This document shows positions 28,679-37,597 of a DNA stretch of 64,000 bases, piece by piece. Where the stretch lies: the NCBI RefSeq assembly GCF_000152825.2, contig NC_014414.1, positions 1,736,001 to 1,800,000 on the forward strand, written 5' to 3'. How positions within the stretch are numbered: the first letter of the stretch is position 1; the number at the start of each line of letters is the position of its first letter. This DNA is from Parvularcula bermudensis HTCC2503. Lineage in GTDB: Bacteria; Pseudomonadota; Alphaproteobacteria; Caulobacterales; Parvularculaceae. The position numbers and the translations under genes were made by a program. Under the pieces are notes generated by a model that saw nothing but the letters and a program-made list of their open reading frames with translations, was not told the DNA's origin and searched no databases.

Positions 28679-29202
28679 GCCGCTGGGCCAGAATATTCGC
28701 GCCGCGGGGCCGGGCCGGACGTCGGGAAATGGCGTTGGTGACGGTCACGTTCTTGATCTTTGGGTCCCTGGTCGGCGCGGCACCCGCCGGTGTGCTTGGG
28801 GGGCTTGGGGTTCTTTGCCAAGGCGTGCTCCTGTGGCTCGTGTCGATCAGTGTGCCGATCCGGCGATTTCACGATATGGATCGGTCTTGGTGGTGGCAGG
28901 CCCTCTTTCTCGGCGGCGCCGCCTTTGGCCTTCTGGTGATGCAGATGGGGATTGCGACCGCCTCGGCGGTGATCGGCGTTGCGCCCTATGCGTGGGTCGC
29001 CGACCCCGCGACTTTTCAAGCCGCACTGGAAGCGGCCAATGAGGGGCGGGCGGTCCCGATCGACCCCCTCGACCATACTGTCATGGGGGGCTTCGCCTTC
29101 GCCCTCATTTTTGTTTTGACCGGGTTCGGATGGCTATTATTCGTTCCCGGATCGCCTGATGCTAACCGGTTCGGTTCGCCGCCGGGAATACGGGAAGGAT
29201 AA
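28675..29202 (+). CDS. DUF805 family inner-membrane protein, second copy
   Basis: A 175-residue membrane protein beginning SRWARIFAPRGRAGRREMAL after a TTG start that overlaps the stop of the first DUF805 gene. The GRAGRRE segment corresponds to the GRISRK segment of its neighbour, so the TTG start is better than the internal ATG at 28729. The conserved motif is VPIRRFHDMDRSWWWQALF, and the C-terminus reads FVPGSPDANRFGSPPG. It diverges strongly from the first copy outside the motifs. It ends three bases before the pdhC start, which implies co-translation with E2. No function is known. Confidence 0.83.
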   Translation: MSRWARIFAPRGRAGRREMALVTVTFLIFGSLVGAAPAGVLGGLGVLCQGVLLWLVSISVPIRRFHDMDRSWWWQALFLGGAAFGLLVMQMGIATASAVIGVAPYAWVADPATFQAALEAANEGRAVPIDPLDHTVMGGFAFALIFVLTGFGWLLFVPGSPDANRFGSPPGIREG

Positions 29203-29205
29203 TTT

Positions 29206-30591
29206 ATGCCGATGCCGATCCTGATGCCCGCCCTGTCTCCGACGATGGAGGAGGGGACCCTCGCCAAATGGATGGTCGCGGAGGGGGACAAGATCTCTTC
29301 GGGCGATGTAATCGCTGAGATCGAGACCGACAAAGCCACGATGGAGGTCGAGGCGGTCGATGATGGAATCGTTGGCAAGATCCTCGTCGAGAGCGGCACG
29401 GAGGCCGTCAAGGTCAACCAGATGATCGGTGTGCTCCTTGAGGAGGGGGAGAGCGCCGATGATATCGATCTTGAGGCGCTTCGGTCCTCCGTCCCAACTG
29501 ACGCCGGGGAGGATAATGGCGCCGCGAAGAAGGACGCGGCTCAGTCCTCCAAAGAGGCGACCTCGCCCCCTAAGGAAAGCCCGTCTGAAAGTCAGGAGCC
29601 GTCTGCGGATCGGTCGGCGCCATCGCCGACCTCAACGCCGTCGGGCTCACAGTCATCGTCCGCCGACGCGAAGGCCGAAGGTGAGCGGCTTTTCGCCTCG
29701 CCCCTCGCCCGCCGCATTGCCGAGCAGGAGGGGCTTTCCCTGCCCCTGATCGAGGGGACGGGGCCACGGGGGCGGATCGTCAAGCGGGATGTGGAGAAGG
29801 CGCTGGAGGAAGGGCAAGCGCAACCCGATGGCAAAGGGGCGGTGGCCGGAGCCGGCGGTGGGCTCGACCCCCGTCTCTACTCGCCGGAAACCTATACCGC
29901 CATCAAAAACGATGGGATGCGGAAGACCATCGCGAAGCGGCTCAACCAGAGTTTCAATCAGGAAGTTCCGCATTTCCCCCTCAATATCGATATCGATCTG
30001 ACCCAGCTTTTGGCGGCGCGGGAACGTATCAATGCGGCCTCCCCCGAAAAGGGGAGCGAGGGGACCTATAAGATTTCGGTCAACGATTTTATCGTCAAGG
30101 CGAGCGCCCAAGCCCTCATGGTCGTGCCGGGCGCCAATGCGAGCTTTACCGAGGAGGCGATCCTTCGCCACCATCACGCCGATATCGGCGTGGCCGTCGC
30201 CATCGATGGCGGCTTGATCACGCCCATCGTCTGGCGGGCGGAAACCAAGGGGCTTCAGGCGATCTCGGAGGAGATTCGGGACCTTGCCGGTCGGGCGCGG
30301 GATAAAAAGCTGAAGCCTGAGGAATATCAGGGCGGCACCTTTGCCGTCTCCAATTTGGGCATGTTCGGGATCAAGAGTTTTGCCTCGATCGTCAACACGC
30401 CCCACGGGGCGATCCTTTCCGTCGGCGCGGGGGAGGACCGGCCTGTGGTCCGCAATGGGGAGATTGTCGTGCGGCCGATAATGACCGTCACGCTCACCTG
30501 CGATCACCGAGTGGTGGACGGCGCCACGGGAGCGGAATTCCTCGCGGCCTTTAAGCGGTTTTGCGAAGAACCGGCCTCAATGCTTCTCTGA
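29206..30591 (+). CDS. pdhC: Pyruvate dehydrogenase E2, dihydrolipoyl acetyltransferase
   Basis: The core enzyme of the pyruvate dehydrogenase complex, transferring acetyl groups from lipoamide to CoA. The 461-residue product has one lipoyl domain at residues 1-80 ([16 protein letters not shown]), a long Ser/Pro/Ala-rich linker (residues 100-155), a peripheral subunit-binding domain with [24 protein letters not shown].. near 165-200, and a catalytic domain from about 225 to the end. The acyltransferase motif [18 protein letters not shown] is near residue 430. It follows the second DUF805 gene by three bases. Confidence 0.97.
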   Translation: MPMPILMPALSPTMEEGTLAKWMVAEGDKISSGDVIAEIETDKATMEVEAVDDGIVGKILVESGTEAVKVNQMIGVLLEEGESADDIDLEALRSSVPTDAGEDNGAAKKDAAQSSKEATSPPKESPSESQEPSADRSAPSPTSTPSGSQSSSADAKAEGERLFASPLARRIAEQEGLSLPLIEGTGPRGRIVKRDVEKALEEGQAQPDGKGAVAGAGGGLDPRLYSPETYTAIKNDGMRKTIAKRLNQSFNQEVPHFPLNIDIDLTQLLAARERINAASPEKGSEGTYKISVNDFIVKASAQALMVVPGANASFTEEAILRHHHADIGVAVAIDGGLITPIVWRAETKGLQAISEEIRDLAGRARDKKLKPEEYQGGTFAVSNLGMFGIKSFASIVNTPHGAILSVGAGEDRPVVRNGEIVVRPIMTVTLTCDHRVVDGATGAEFLAAFKRFCEEPASMLL

Positions 30592-30609
30592 TAGGGGCCG
30601 GCGGTCGGT

Positions 30610-30891
30610 TCAGGAGGGGTGCCACGCCTTTGCGCTGCCCTCTGCGGGGGCGGGCGGGGGCGCGGCGGGGGCGGGCGGGGGCGCGCGTCGCTGTCGCAGC
30701 TCATCGCTTAGGGACAGGATCGTGTCCGATCCGGTCCGCTTGAACGCAAAAGGCAGAAGGGCGTGGATCAAACAGGCAAGCCCGCCACCGATCATTAACA
30801 GGCCATATCGGCCCGCGTGACGGGCATGTTCGGGGTAGCTTTCCCCCACACTGGCCGGGTGCTCCCGAAAGAGCCGGGCGAGGATCGACAT
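30610..30891 (-). CDS. DUF6356 family small membrane protein
   Basis: A 93-residue protein starting MSILARLFREHPASVGESYPE, continuing HARHAGRYGLLMIGGGLACLIH and LLPFAFKRTGSDTI, the pattern of DUF6356 proteins. One or two hydrophobic helices occupy residues 28-50. The C-terminal third is Ala/Pro-rich (APPPAPAAPPPAPAEG), encoded by a GC-rich repeat at about 30643-30690. It lies on the opposite strand between pdhC and lpd and so breaks the pdh transcript. No function is known for the family. Confidence 0.78.
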   Translation of the reverse strand: MSILARLFREHPASVGESYPEHARHAGRYGLLMIGGGLACLIHALLPFAFKRTGSDTILSLSDELRQRRAPPPAPAAPPPAPAEGSAKAWHPS

Positions 30892-31074
30892 GGCAGAGAT
30901 CCTATTGCTGCTTTGATCAACGCTGAAAGCCTATGCCGATACGTGCTGCACTGCAAGAGAGCGGCGATAAAGCGGTCACGCGCCCGGTGGATATAGCGGA
31001 GGGCGGAGCTGTAGGATCGCTATCGGCGTTACCCCAAAGCTCGCTAAGAGGGGATGAGTGACGGAGGAAAAGCC

Positions 31075-32496
31075 ATGGGTGAGAACACATACGACGTGGT
31101 GGTGATCGGCGGTGGACCGGGCGGCTATGTCGCGGCCATCCGGGCACGGCAATTGGGCCTGTCCGTGGCGCTGGTGGAAAAGGAGCATCTGGGGGGGGTG
31201 TGCCTCAATTGGGGCTGTATTCCGACCAAGGCGCTATTACGGACGGCGGAGATCTATACCGCAATGTCTCATGCGGCGGCTTATGGGCTGAAGGCGGACA
31301 ATATCGGGTTCGATCTCGATGCCGTGGTGAAGCGCTCACGCAAGATCGCCGGTCAATTATCCTCAGGTGTCCGTTATCTGATGAAAAAGAACGACGTGAC
31401 CGTCTATAACGGAACCGCGCGATTTGTCTCCGCCGGCGACGGCGCCGCCGTCCTCCATATCACCGATAATGAGGGGGGTGGGGAGGAGATCAGGGGAACC
31501 CATACCATCATCGCCACCGGCGCGCGTGCCCGTACTGTGCCCCAGGCCGGATTGGCCCCGGATGGGGACAAGGTGTGGACGGCAAAGGAAGCGATGGTCC
31601 CCGATCAGTTCCCCGATCGCCTGCTAGTCGTCGGTTCGGGGGCCATCGGGATCGAATTTGCCAGCTTCTATAATGCCCTCGGCGCGGAGGTGACGGTCGT
31701 CGAACGTCTCGACCGGATCTTGCCGGTGGAGGATGAAGAGGTATCCGCCTTTGCGCGCAAGAGCTTTGAGGGGCGGGGGATGCGCATTCACACAGGCGCC
31801 AATGTAACGGGGCTTGAGAAATCCGATGCCGCCGTCACCGTCAGTCTTCAGACGAAGGATGGAGACACAGTGACCGAAACCGTCGATCGCGTGATCGTGG
31901 CCATCGGCATTATCGGCAATACGGAGGATATCGGCCTGGAAGATATCGGTGTCGAAGTGGCCAACGGCCATATTGTCGTCGACCCTTATCTCCGAACGTC
32001 GGTCGAAGGGGTTTATGCGATCGGTGATGTGGTCGGCCCCCCCTGGCTCGCCCATAAGGCCAGCCATGAGGGCATTATCTGTGTTGAAGCGCTGGCGGGG
32101 GAGGAAGAGGTGCATGCCCTCGATGTCAGCGCCATTCCGGGCTGCACCTATTGCCAGCCCCAGATCGCGTCCATTGGCTTGACCGAAGCCAAGGCGCGGG
32201 AAGAGGGCTATGACATTAAGGTCGGGAAATTTCCCTTCCAAGGCAATGGGAAGGCGATCGCTCTTGGTGAGCCTGAGGGGTTTGTCAAAACGATCTTCGA
32301 TTCAGTCACCGGCGAATTGCTTGGCGCCCATCTGGTCGGGGCAGAGGTCACCGAGCTGATCCAGGGGTTTGGGATTGCCAAGACCCTGGAAGCGACCGAG
32401 CAGGAACTCTTCCATACGGTCTTTCCGCACCCCACGCTCAGCGAGATGATGCATGAGAGTGCCCTCGATGCCTTTGACCGGGTGATCCATACCTGA
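31075..32496 (+). CDS. lpdA: Dihydrolipoyl dehydrogenase (E3), pyruvate dehydrogenase-linked copy
   Basis: The FAD enzyme that reoxidises dihydrolipoamide with NAD. The 473-residue product shows the FAD motif DVVVIGGGPGGYVAAIRA, the redox disulfide GGVCLNWGCIPTKALL near residue 40, the NAD motif LLVVGSGAIGIEFASFY near 180, YAIGDVVGPPWLAHKA near 310, and the catalytic FPHPTLSEMMHE near 445. ATG 31075 has GGAGG nine bases upstream, much better than ATG 31054. It is in the pdh neighbourhood and so probably serves pyruvate dehydrogenase; a second, quite different copy lies at 43059-44471. Confidence 0.95.
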   Translation: MGENTYDVVVIGGGPGGYVAAIRARQLGLSVALVEKEHLGGVCLNWGCIPTKALLRTAEIYTAMSHAAAYGLKADNIGFDLDAVVKRSRKIAGQLSSGVRYLMKKNDVTVYNGTARFVSAGDGAAVLHITDNEGGGEEIRGTHTIIATGARARTVPQAGLAPDGDKVWTAKEAMVPDQFPDRLLVVGSGAIGIEFASFYNALGAEVTVVERLDRILPVEDEEVSAFARKSFEGRGMRIHTGANVTGLEKSDAAVTVSLQTKDGDTVTETVDRVIVAIGIIGNTEDIGLEDIGVEVANGHIVVDPYLRTSVEGVYAIGDVVGPPWLAHKASHEGIICVEALAGEEEVHALDVSAIPGCTYCQPQIASIGLTEAKAREEGYDIKVGKFPFQGNGKAIALGEPEGFVKTIFDSVTGELLGAHLVGAEVTELIQGFGIAKTLEATEQELFHTVFPHPTLSEMMHESALDAFDRVIHT

Positions 32497-32759
32497 AAAA
32501 GGATCAACGTCTCAGGGGGGATGGCGCGGCCCCGCGGCGGCGCCCGTCAGGGCAGGGGGTGGTGGCCGCGCCGCGGCGTCGGGCCATATCTAATTTCTGG
32601 TTCTGGTCTTCGGCAGACCCCGATTTTCGGCTGGGGGGGGCGGCCCCGGCGGCGGGGGCGCGAAGGATCTGAAACAGGAACTTTACACTGTCCAAATTCA
32701 ACAATAGTGTCCGCGAGACATCCGTGGCGACACGGCCAAACTGAAGTAGGGAGACGACC

Positions 32760-33056
32760 ATGTCTTTTGATGGAAAATACACCATAATCATGCAGACCCC
32801 GATGGGCGAACAGCAAGGTGGGCTCGAGCTCACTCAAAACGGCGAAGAGCTGACGGGCTCCATGGAGCAGGACGGCGAAGCTGAAGCGATCAAGAATGGT
32901 AAGGTCGAAGGCGACGTGGCGAGCTGGGAAGTCGACATTCCGCGCCCCATGCCAATGACCCTCACCTTCCAAGGGAAAAAAGACGGCAGCGACATTACCG
33001 GTGCCGTGACGCTCGGCTCCTTCGGCGAATCGACCTTCGAAGCCAAAGCCGTCTAA
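32760..33056 (+). CDS. Small conserved hypothetical protein, beta-rich
   Basis: A 98-residue soluble protein (SFDGKYTIIMQTPMGEQQGG..., then MTLTFQGKKDGSDITGAVTL). Alternating strands with repeated G-x-x-L/V turns suggest a small beta barrel of the lipocalin or avidin-like type; this is a fold guess from pattern only. There is no signal peptide. The ATG follows AGGGAGACGACC. Its third-position GC bias is clearly coding, and it is followed by a strong terminator at 33086. I know no function. It stands alone between lpd and pdhA. Confidence 0.7.
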   Translation: MSFDGKYTIIMQTPMGEQQGGLELTQNGEELTGSMEQDGEAEAIKNGKVEGDVASWEVDIPRPMPMTLTFQGKKDGSDITGAVTLGSFGESTFEAKAV

Positions 33057-33085
33057 CTAGGCGTCATGCCTTACCGGCGATTTTG

Positions 33086-33115
33086 CCCCCGGCTCGTTAA
33101 GGGCCGGGGGTTTTC
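33086..33115 (+). terminator. Rho-independent terminator after the small hypothetical gene
   Basis: An eight-base-pair perfect GC stem, CCCCCGGC (33086-33093) with GCCGGGGG (33103-33110), nine-base loop, then TTTTC. It lies 30 bases after the stop of the 98-residue protein and separates it from pdhA, so pdhA must have its own promoter in 33116-33220. Confidence 0.85.
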
Positions 33116-33223
33116 GTATGGGGCCTCTTATCGCCGAGCGCGCTTGCGACGACCTCTCTAATTGACCCTCGCGGTTTGCCCCAGGGGGCGGCGACGATTA
33201 GATTGAAGGGACAGGAGATCTTC

Positions 33224-34207
33224 ATGGCCCAATCCCCCTCTAACGACACTATTTCCGGCGATCAGCTTCTCGAAGATTATCGCATGATGCTGCTGATCAG
33301 GCGCTTCGAAGAGCGTGCCGGCCAGCTTTACGGGATGGGACATATAGGGGGGTTCTGTCACCTCTATATCGGGCAAGAGGCTGTGGTCACCGGGCTCGAG
33401 GCGCTGCGGGAAGAGGGGGACCAGGTCATCACCGGCTATCGCGACCACGGCCACATGCTGGCCTGCGGCATGGATCCCAAAGGGGTGATGGCGGAACTGA
33501 CCGGGCGCGATGGCGGCTATTCCAAAGGCAAGGGCGGGTCGATGCACATGTTTTCGACCGACAAGGCCTTTTATGGGGGGCACGGAATTGTCGGAGCGCA
33601 GGTGCCGATCGGTGCCGGGATCGCCTTCGCCAATAAATATCGCAAAAACGACAATGTCTGTTTTACCTATTTTGGCGATGGGGCAGCCAATCAGGGACAG
33701 GTCTTCGAAGCGATGAATATGGCGGAGCTTTGGGACTTGCCCGTGGTCTTCGTCATTGAAAACAATCAGTATGCGATGGGAACGGCGGTCAAGCGCGCGT
33801 CCGCCGATACCCATCTCTGCCGGCGGGGGGCAAGCTTTGGCATCCCCGGCAAAGAAGTCGACGGGATGGATGTCGTCGCCGTACGCCAGGAAGCAAAAGA
33901 AGCCGTCGACCATGCGCGCAATGGCGGTGGCCCCTATGTCCTCGAAATGAAGACCTATCGCTATCGCGGTCATTCAATGTCCGACCCGGCGAAATATCGG
34001 ACACGGCAAGAGGTGGACGATATGCGCACCCACTCTGACCCCATTGAACGGTGCAAGAAGCGCCTTCTCGATGGAGAGTATGCCGATGAAGAAACGCTGA
34101 AATCGATCGATACTGAGATCAAGGCACAAATCAAGGAGGCGGCGGATTTCGCGTTGGAAAGTCCTGAGCCGGCTTCAAAAGAACTCTATACTGACGTTGT
34201 CGCATAG
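33224..34207 (+). CDS. pdhA: Pyruvate dehydrogenase E1 component, alpha subunit
   Basis: The thiamine-diphosphate-binding alpha subunit that decarboxylates pyruvate with PdhB. The 327-residue product starts MAQSPSNDTISGDQLLEDYR behind AGGAGATCTTC, which decides against the frame start at 33176. Features: LLIRRFEERAGQLYGMG, CHLYIGQEAVVTG, YRDHGHMLACG, GGYSKGKGGSMHMF, and the ThDP motif FGDGAANQGQVFEAMNMA near residue 150, then RYRGHSMSDPAKYR. In most alphaproteobacteria pdhA directly precedes pdhB; here it lies 5 kb downstream behind a terminator. Confidence 0.96.
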   Translation: MAQSPSNDTISGDQLLEDYRMMLLIRRFEERAGQLYGMGHIGGFCHLYIGQEAVVTGLEALREEGDQVITGYRDHGHMLACGMDPKGVMAELTGRDGGYSKGKGGSMHMFSTDKAFYGGHGIVGAQVPIGAGIAFANKYRKNDNVCFTYFGDGAANQGQVFEAMNMAELWDLPVVFVIENNQYAMGTAVKRASADTHLCRRGASFGIPGKEVDGMDVVAVRQEAKEAVDHARNGGGPYVLEMKTYRYRGHSMSDPAKYRTRQEVDDMRTHSDPIERCKKRLLDGEYADEETLKSIDTEIKAQIKEAADFALESPEPASKELYTDVVA

Positions 34208-34459
34208 ATCGGGCAAGGGCCCGCATGTCGTCTATTGCCGCTCATCGAGAATGAAGCTCGACAAGGCCGCGATGTTGGCCCGCCTACTACTATTGGTTGA
34301 TGGGCCATTAAGTGCAATCTCAAGTTAAAAGGATGGTTCAAATCCACCTTTAGTGAATTTATATAAATTTAGTCCGATCCGGTTAGGCCCCAAATACGGG
34401 CTAGTCTTGCCGATGGACGGCGAGACCTTGGGCCCGGTGTCTTCATTGGGAGTAATAAA
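34208..34459. other. Intergenic region between pdhA and the chemoreceptor gene
   Basis: About 250 bases, with an AT-rich core near 34315-34375 (TTTATATAAATTTAG at 34358-34372) that contrasts with the GC-rich surroundings. It probably holds the chemoreceptor promoter, but I could not assign -35/-10 or flagellar sigma elements with confidence. No open frame with coding character and no terminator with a clear T tract was seen. Confidence 0.4.
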
Positions 34460-37400
34460 GTGGGTCGGTCAAAAAATCCCTTGAACAACATCTCGGTGGC
34501 AAAGCGCTTGCCAATGCTCATCGGGGGCGCCTGTCTCGTGACAGCCGGTTTCGCAGGCGTTGTCAGCTATCTGTCAGCGAAACATAGTTTGATAGAGGCC
34601 GCTGAGTTAAAACTCACCACAGCTTTGGATGATCGCGCCGGCGCACTCGATTCCGTCTTTGAAACGATCAAAGGCGACCTTGAGATCCAAGCGGCACATC
34701 CGCTCGTTAAGCAGGCGATCGTCGACTTCACCGCAGCCTATGATGCGCTCGGGCCGGGGGCGCAATCCTATCTTCAGTCCGCCTATATTCATGACAATCC
34801 CTTCCCGCTGGGGGAGAAAGACAGTTTGATGGCTGCCGATGATGGCAGTCGTTATAGTGACCTTCACGAGGCGTATCACCCGGTCTTCCGGCAACTTCTG
34901 CAAGAGCGGGAGTATTACGACATCTTCCTCTTCGATAAGGAGGGGGAGCTTGTCTATACGGTCTTCAAGAAACTCGACTACGCCACCAACCTCGTCAACG
35001 GCGAATATGCCGAGACCGATCTGGGCAACGCCTTCCGCGCCGCGCGGGATACGCGATCGCTCTCGTTCTTCGATTTCGCTCCCTACGCGCCCAGTGCAGG
35101 GGCGCCGGCCAGTTTCATGTCCGCGCCGGTCACGGACGATGCAGGTCAATTTCTCGGCGTCATCGCCTTTCAAATGCCGATCCACGGGCTTAACGCCCTG
35201 ATGACGACGACCTACGGACTGGGGGAGACCGGTCAGACCTTGGCGGTGGGGTCCGATTATCTGCTTCGCAGCCAGTCACGGTTTGCCGAAGACAATACAA
35301 TCCTCGTAGAGAAGTTACAGTCTCCAGCCATTGAGAAGGCCTTGAACGGGGAAAGCGGCGTTTCAACGTATACAGATCGAGAAGGCCGGGCGCTGGTCCA
35401 AGCGTTCAAGCCGGTCACGATCGTGGACACGCAATGGGCGCTGGTCGCGCAGCAGGCCAAAGACGAGCTCCTGGCCCGCGCTTACGCTTTGCGCAATCGC
35501 CTAATGATCGAGATCAGTCTCCTGGCTTTGGCCTTTTTGGGTCTGGCTATCTGGATCAGCCAAGGTATTTCGTTCCCCCTACGGAATATGAAGGATCATC
35601 TCGATCGCATGACGAAGGGCGACTATAAGGGGCAGGTGCCGTGCCGTGATCAGGGAGATGAAATCGGCGAGATTGCGCGGACCATGGCTGTCCTTACCGA
35701 AACCCTGGAGGAGGGGGCAAAAGACAGCGCGACGGCGGCGTTCAAGGGATCGGCCTTCGACAATGCGGGCAGCGCCATCGTTGTGATCGATCGGAAGCAG
35801 ACCATTGTGTTCGCCAATCGCGCGGCCACGACCTTTTTTGCAAAGAACGAAACGGCTCTGCGCGACGCATATGGCGCTTTTAACGTCGACAAGCCGGTAG
35901 GCAGCCAACTGCCCTTCACGAAAGATGAAAACGTCGTCTCCTTTTCCACTCTGTCCAACGAACGGCAATTGCCCGTCGAAGTCTATGCTGAATTGGGCGA
36001 TAGGGTATTTCGCCTCAACATCAGTGCGGTGGTCGATGGCAAGGGGACGCTGATCGGCAATGCGGTGGAGATGAAAGACGTCACCGTTTCCAGGGCCAAT
36101 GCCGCTATCTTGGGGGCCGTGGAGGCGGAGCAGGCGACGATCACCTTTACCCCAGATGGAAAAATTCTCGGTGCAAACGAAAATTTCCTCGGTGCGGTTG
36201 GCTACAGCCTGGAGGAGATCAAGGGTAAGCATCACTCGATGTTTGTCCCTGATGAAATGCGGAAAACGGACGAATATCGTCGCCATTGGCCTCAACTTGC
36301 GAGCGGCGCGAGCATTAGTGGCATCTTCGAGCGGGTCCGTGCATCGGGTGAGCGGATCTATATCCAAGGGATTTATGCGCCAGTCCGCGACCACAAGGGG
36401 AACGTCACCAAGGTCGTAAAGATCGTCAACGATGTCACCGAATCGGAGCGGGCCCGCCGTCAGGCTGCCATACGGGACGAGAAAGTGTCCCGCGACCAGA
36501 GAAAGGTCGTCGAGGCGCTGAAAGAGGGTCTCAGCCGCCTCAGCGCGGGAGACCTGACCGCAAAGATTACGGAGGAATTCCCGGACGAATACGTCGAGAT
36601 TCTCGAGAACTATAATCTGGCGATCGAAAAACTGAATGCGACATTGTCAGACATCGTCGTCAATTCGCGCTCGATCGATCAGAGTACGCAGGAGGTCAAC
36701 CAAGCGGCCGATGATCTGTCCAAGCGGACGGAAAGCCAGGCGGCTTCCCTCGAAGAAACGGCGGCGGCGCTTGATGAGGCGGTGAAGTCGGTGGCGGACA
36801 CGGCGGAGACAGCCGGCCAAGCCAATCAGATTGTCGAGAAAACAAGCAATGACGCCCGCAACGGTGGCGAGATTGTGAAGAATGCCGTCCATAAAATGGG
36901 CGAGATCGAAGCGTCTTCTTCGGAAATCTCCCAGATCATCGGTGTCATCGACGAAATCGCCTTCCAGACCAATCTGCTTGCCCTCAATGCAGGGGTCGAG
37001 GCGGCAAGGGCCGGTGAAGCTGGACGCGGCTTTGCGGTGGTGGCTTCTGAGGTGCGGTCCCTGGCGCAGCGGTCTTCGGATGCGGCGAAGGAAATCAAAG
37101 ATCTCATTACCACCTCCTCGCGTCATGTTTCCGATGGGGTCAGTCTGGTCGGTCAGGCCGGTGAGGCGCTTGGTCGCATCGTCGAAGGGGTGAGCGACGT
37201 GACGGCCATGGTGACGAAGATCAGTGCTGCGGCGAAAGAGCAGTCCCGTGGTCTTGCGGAAATCAACACGGCCGTGGGACAGATGGACGAGGTCACCCAA
37301 CAAAACGCGTCGATGGTCGAGGAAACCACGGCCGCCAGTCACCAATTGCGGCAGATGGCGTCCTCACTGGCGTCCTCGCTGGCGGCGTTCAATACCAGCG

Positions 37401-37534
37401 CTTCCTCCGGCGCGTCGGGGCCCTCTTCGTCTGCCGCCCCGGTGGTCAGGTCGCAAATCAAGCGGGCCGTCTCCTACGCCGCTGAAGGCAATACGGCTGT
37501 GGCAAGCGGGGGGGACGGCTGGGACGATTTTTGA
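34460..37534 (+). CDS. Methyl-accepting chemotaxis protein with double PAS and C-terminal tether motif
   Basis: A 1024-residue chemoreceptor starting at GTG. TM1 is at about residues 16-36 ([19 protein letters not shown]). A large periplasmic sensor of about 300 residues follows, of cache-like character ([20 protein letters not shown]). TM2 is near 347-366 ([16 protein letters not shown]), then HAMP, a PAS-like domain near 430-540, a clear PAS near 555-665 ([19 protein letters not shown]), a second HAMP-like segment ([14 protein letters not shown]), and the signalling coiled coil with hairpin tip [20 protein letters not shown] near 831-850. The last residues, GDGWDDF, fit the xWxxF pentapeptide that tethers CheR/CheB. 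No chemotaxis genes are adjacent. The ligand is unknown. Confidence 0.93.
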   Translation: MGRSKNPLNNISVAKRLPMLIGGACLVTAGFAGVVSYLSAKHSLIEAAELKLTTALDDRAGALDSVFETIKGDLEIQAAHPLVKQAIVDFTAAYDALGPGAQSYLQSAYIHDNPFPLGEKDSLMAADDGSRYSDLHEAYHPVFRQLLQEREYYDIFLFDKEGELVYTVFKKLDYATNLVNGEYAETDLGNAFRAARDTRSLSFFDFAPYAPSAGAPASFMSAPVTDDAGQFLGVIAFQMPIHGLNALMTTTYGLGETGQTLAVGSDYLLRSQSRFAEDNTILVEKLQSPAIEKALNGESGVSTYTDREGRALVQAFKPVTIVDTQWALVAQQAKDELLARAYALRNRLMIEISLLALAFLGLAIWISQGISFPLRNMKDHLDRMTKGDYKGQVPCRDQGDEIGEIARTMAVLTETLEEGAKDSATAAFKGSAFDNAGSAIVVIDRKQTIVFANRAATTFFAKNETALRDAYGAFNVDKPVGSQLPFTKDENVVSFSTLSNERQLPVEVYAELGDRVFRLNISAVVDGKGTLIGNAVEMKDVTVSRANAAILGAVEAEQATITFTPDGKILGANENFLGAVGYSLEEIKGKHHSMFVPDEMRKTDEYRRHWPQLASGASISGIFERVRASGERIYIQGIYAPVRDHKGNVTKVVKIVNDVTESERARRQAAIRDEKVSRDQRKVVEALKEGLSRLSAGDLTAKITEEFPDEYVEILENYNLAIEKLNATLSDIVVNSRSIDQSTQEVNQAADDLSKRTESQAASLEETAAALDEAVKSVADTAETAGQANQIVEKTSNDARNGGEIVKNAVHKMGEIEASSSEISQIIGVIDEIAFQTNLLALNAGVEAARAGEAGRGFAVVASEVRSLAQRSSDAAKEIKDLITTSSRHVSDGVSLVGQAGEALGRIVEGVSDVTAMVTKISAAAKEQSRGLAEINTAVGQMDEVTQQNASMVEETTAASHQLRQMASSLASSLAAFNTSASSGASGPSSSAAPVVRSQIKRAVSYAAEGNTAVASGGDGWDDF

Positions 37535-37565
37535 TCCCCGCCACATCCTAAGGGCACTCTCCGAG

Positions 37566-37597
37566 GGGGGCATGACCACGGTCATGCCCCTTTTGTT
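37566..37597. terminator. Terminator between the chemoreceptor gene and convergent fumC
   Basis: Perfect inverted repeat GGGGCATGAC (37567-37576) - CACG - GTCATGCCCC (37581-37590) followed by TTTTGTTT. Strong rho-independent terminator for the chemoreceptor; its left side touches the fumC stop, but the opposite strand lacks a T tract, so it is mainly rightward. Confidence 0.88.

Noticed and set aside
30640-30700. GC-rich repeats as a possible mobile or CRISPR-like repeat
   Set aside because: They encode the Ala/Pro tail of the DUF6356 protein; irregular and too short for an array.
32497-32759. Short frames on both strands between lpd and the 98-residue protein gene
   Set aside because: They are Gly/Arg/Pro-rich products of a GC-rich spacer with no start signals; the region more likely holds the promoter of the 32760 gene.
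34320-34370. A T-arm-like GATGG-TTCAAAT-CCACC suggestive of a tRNA
   Set aside because: The stem has a mismatch and no matching acceptor, D or anticodon arms could be built upstream at the right distances.
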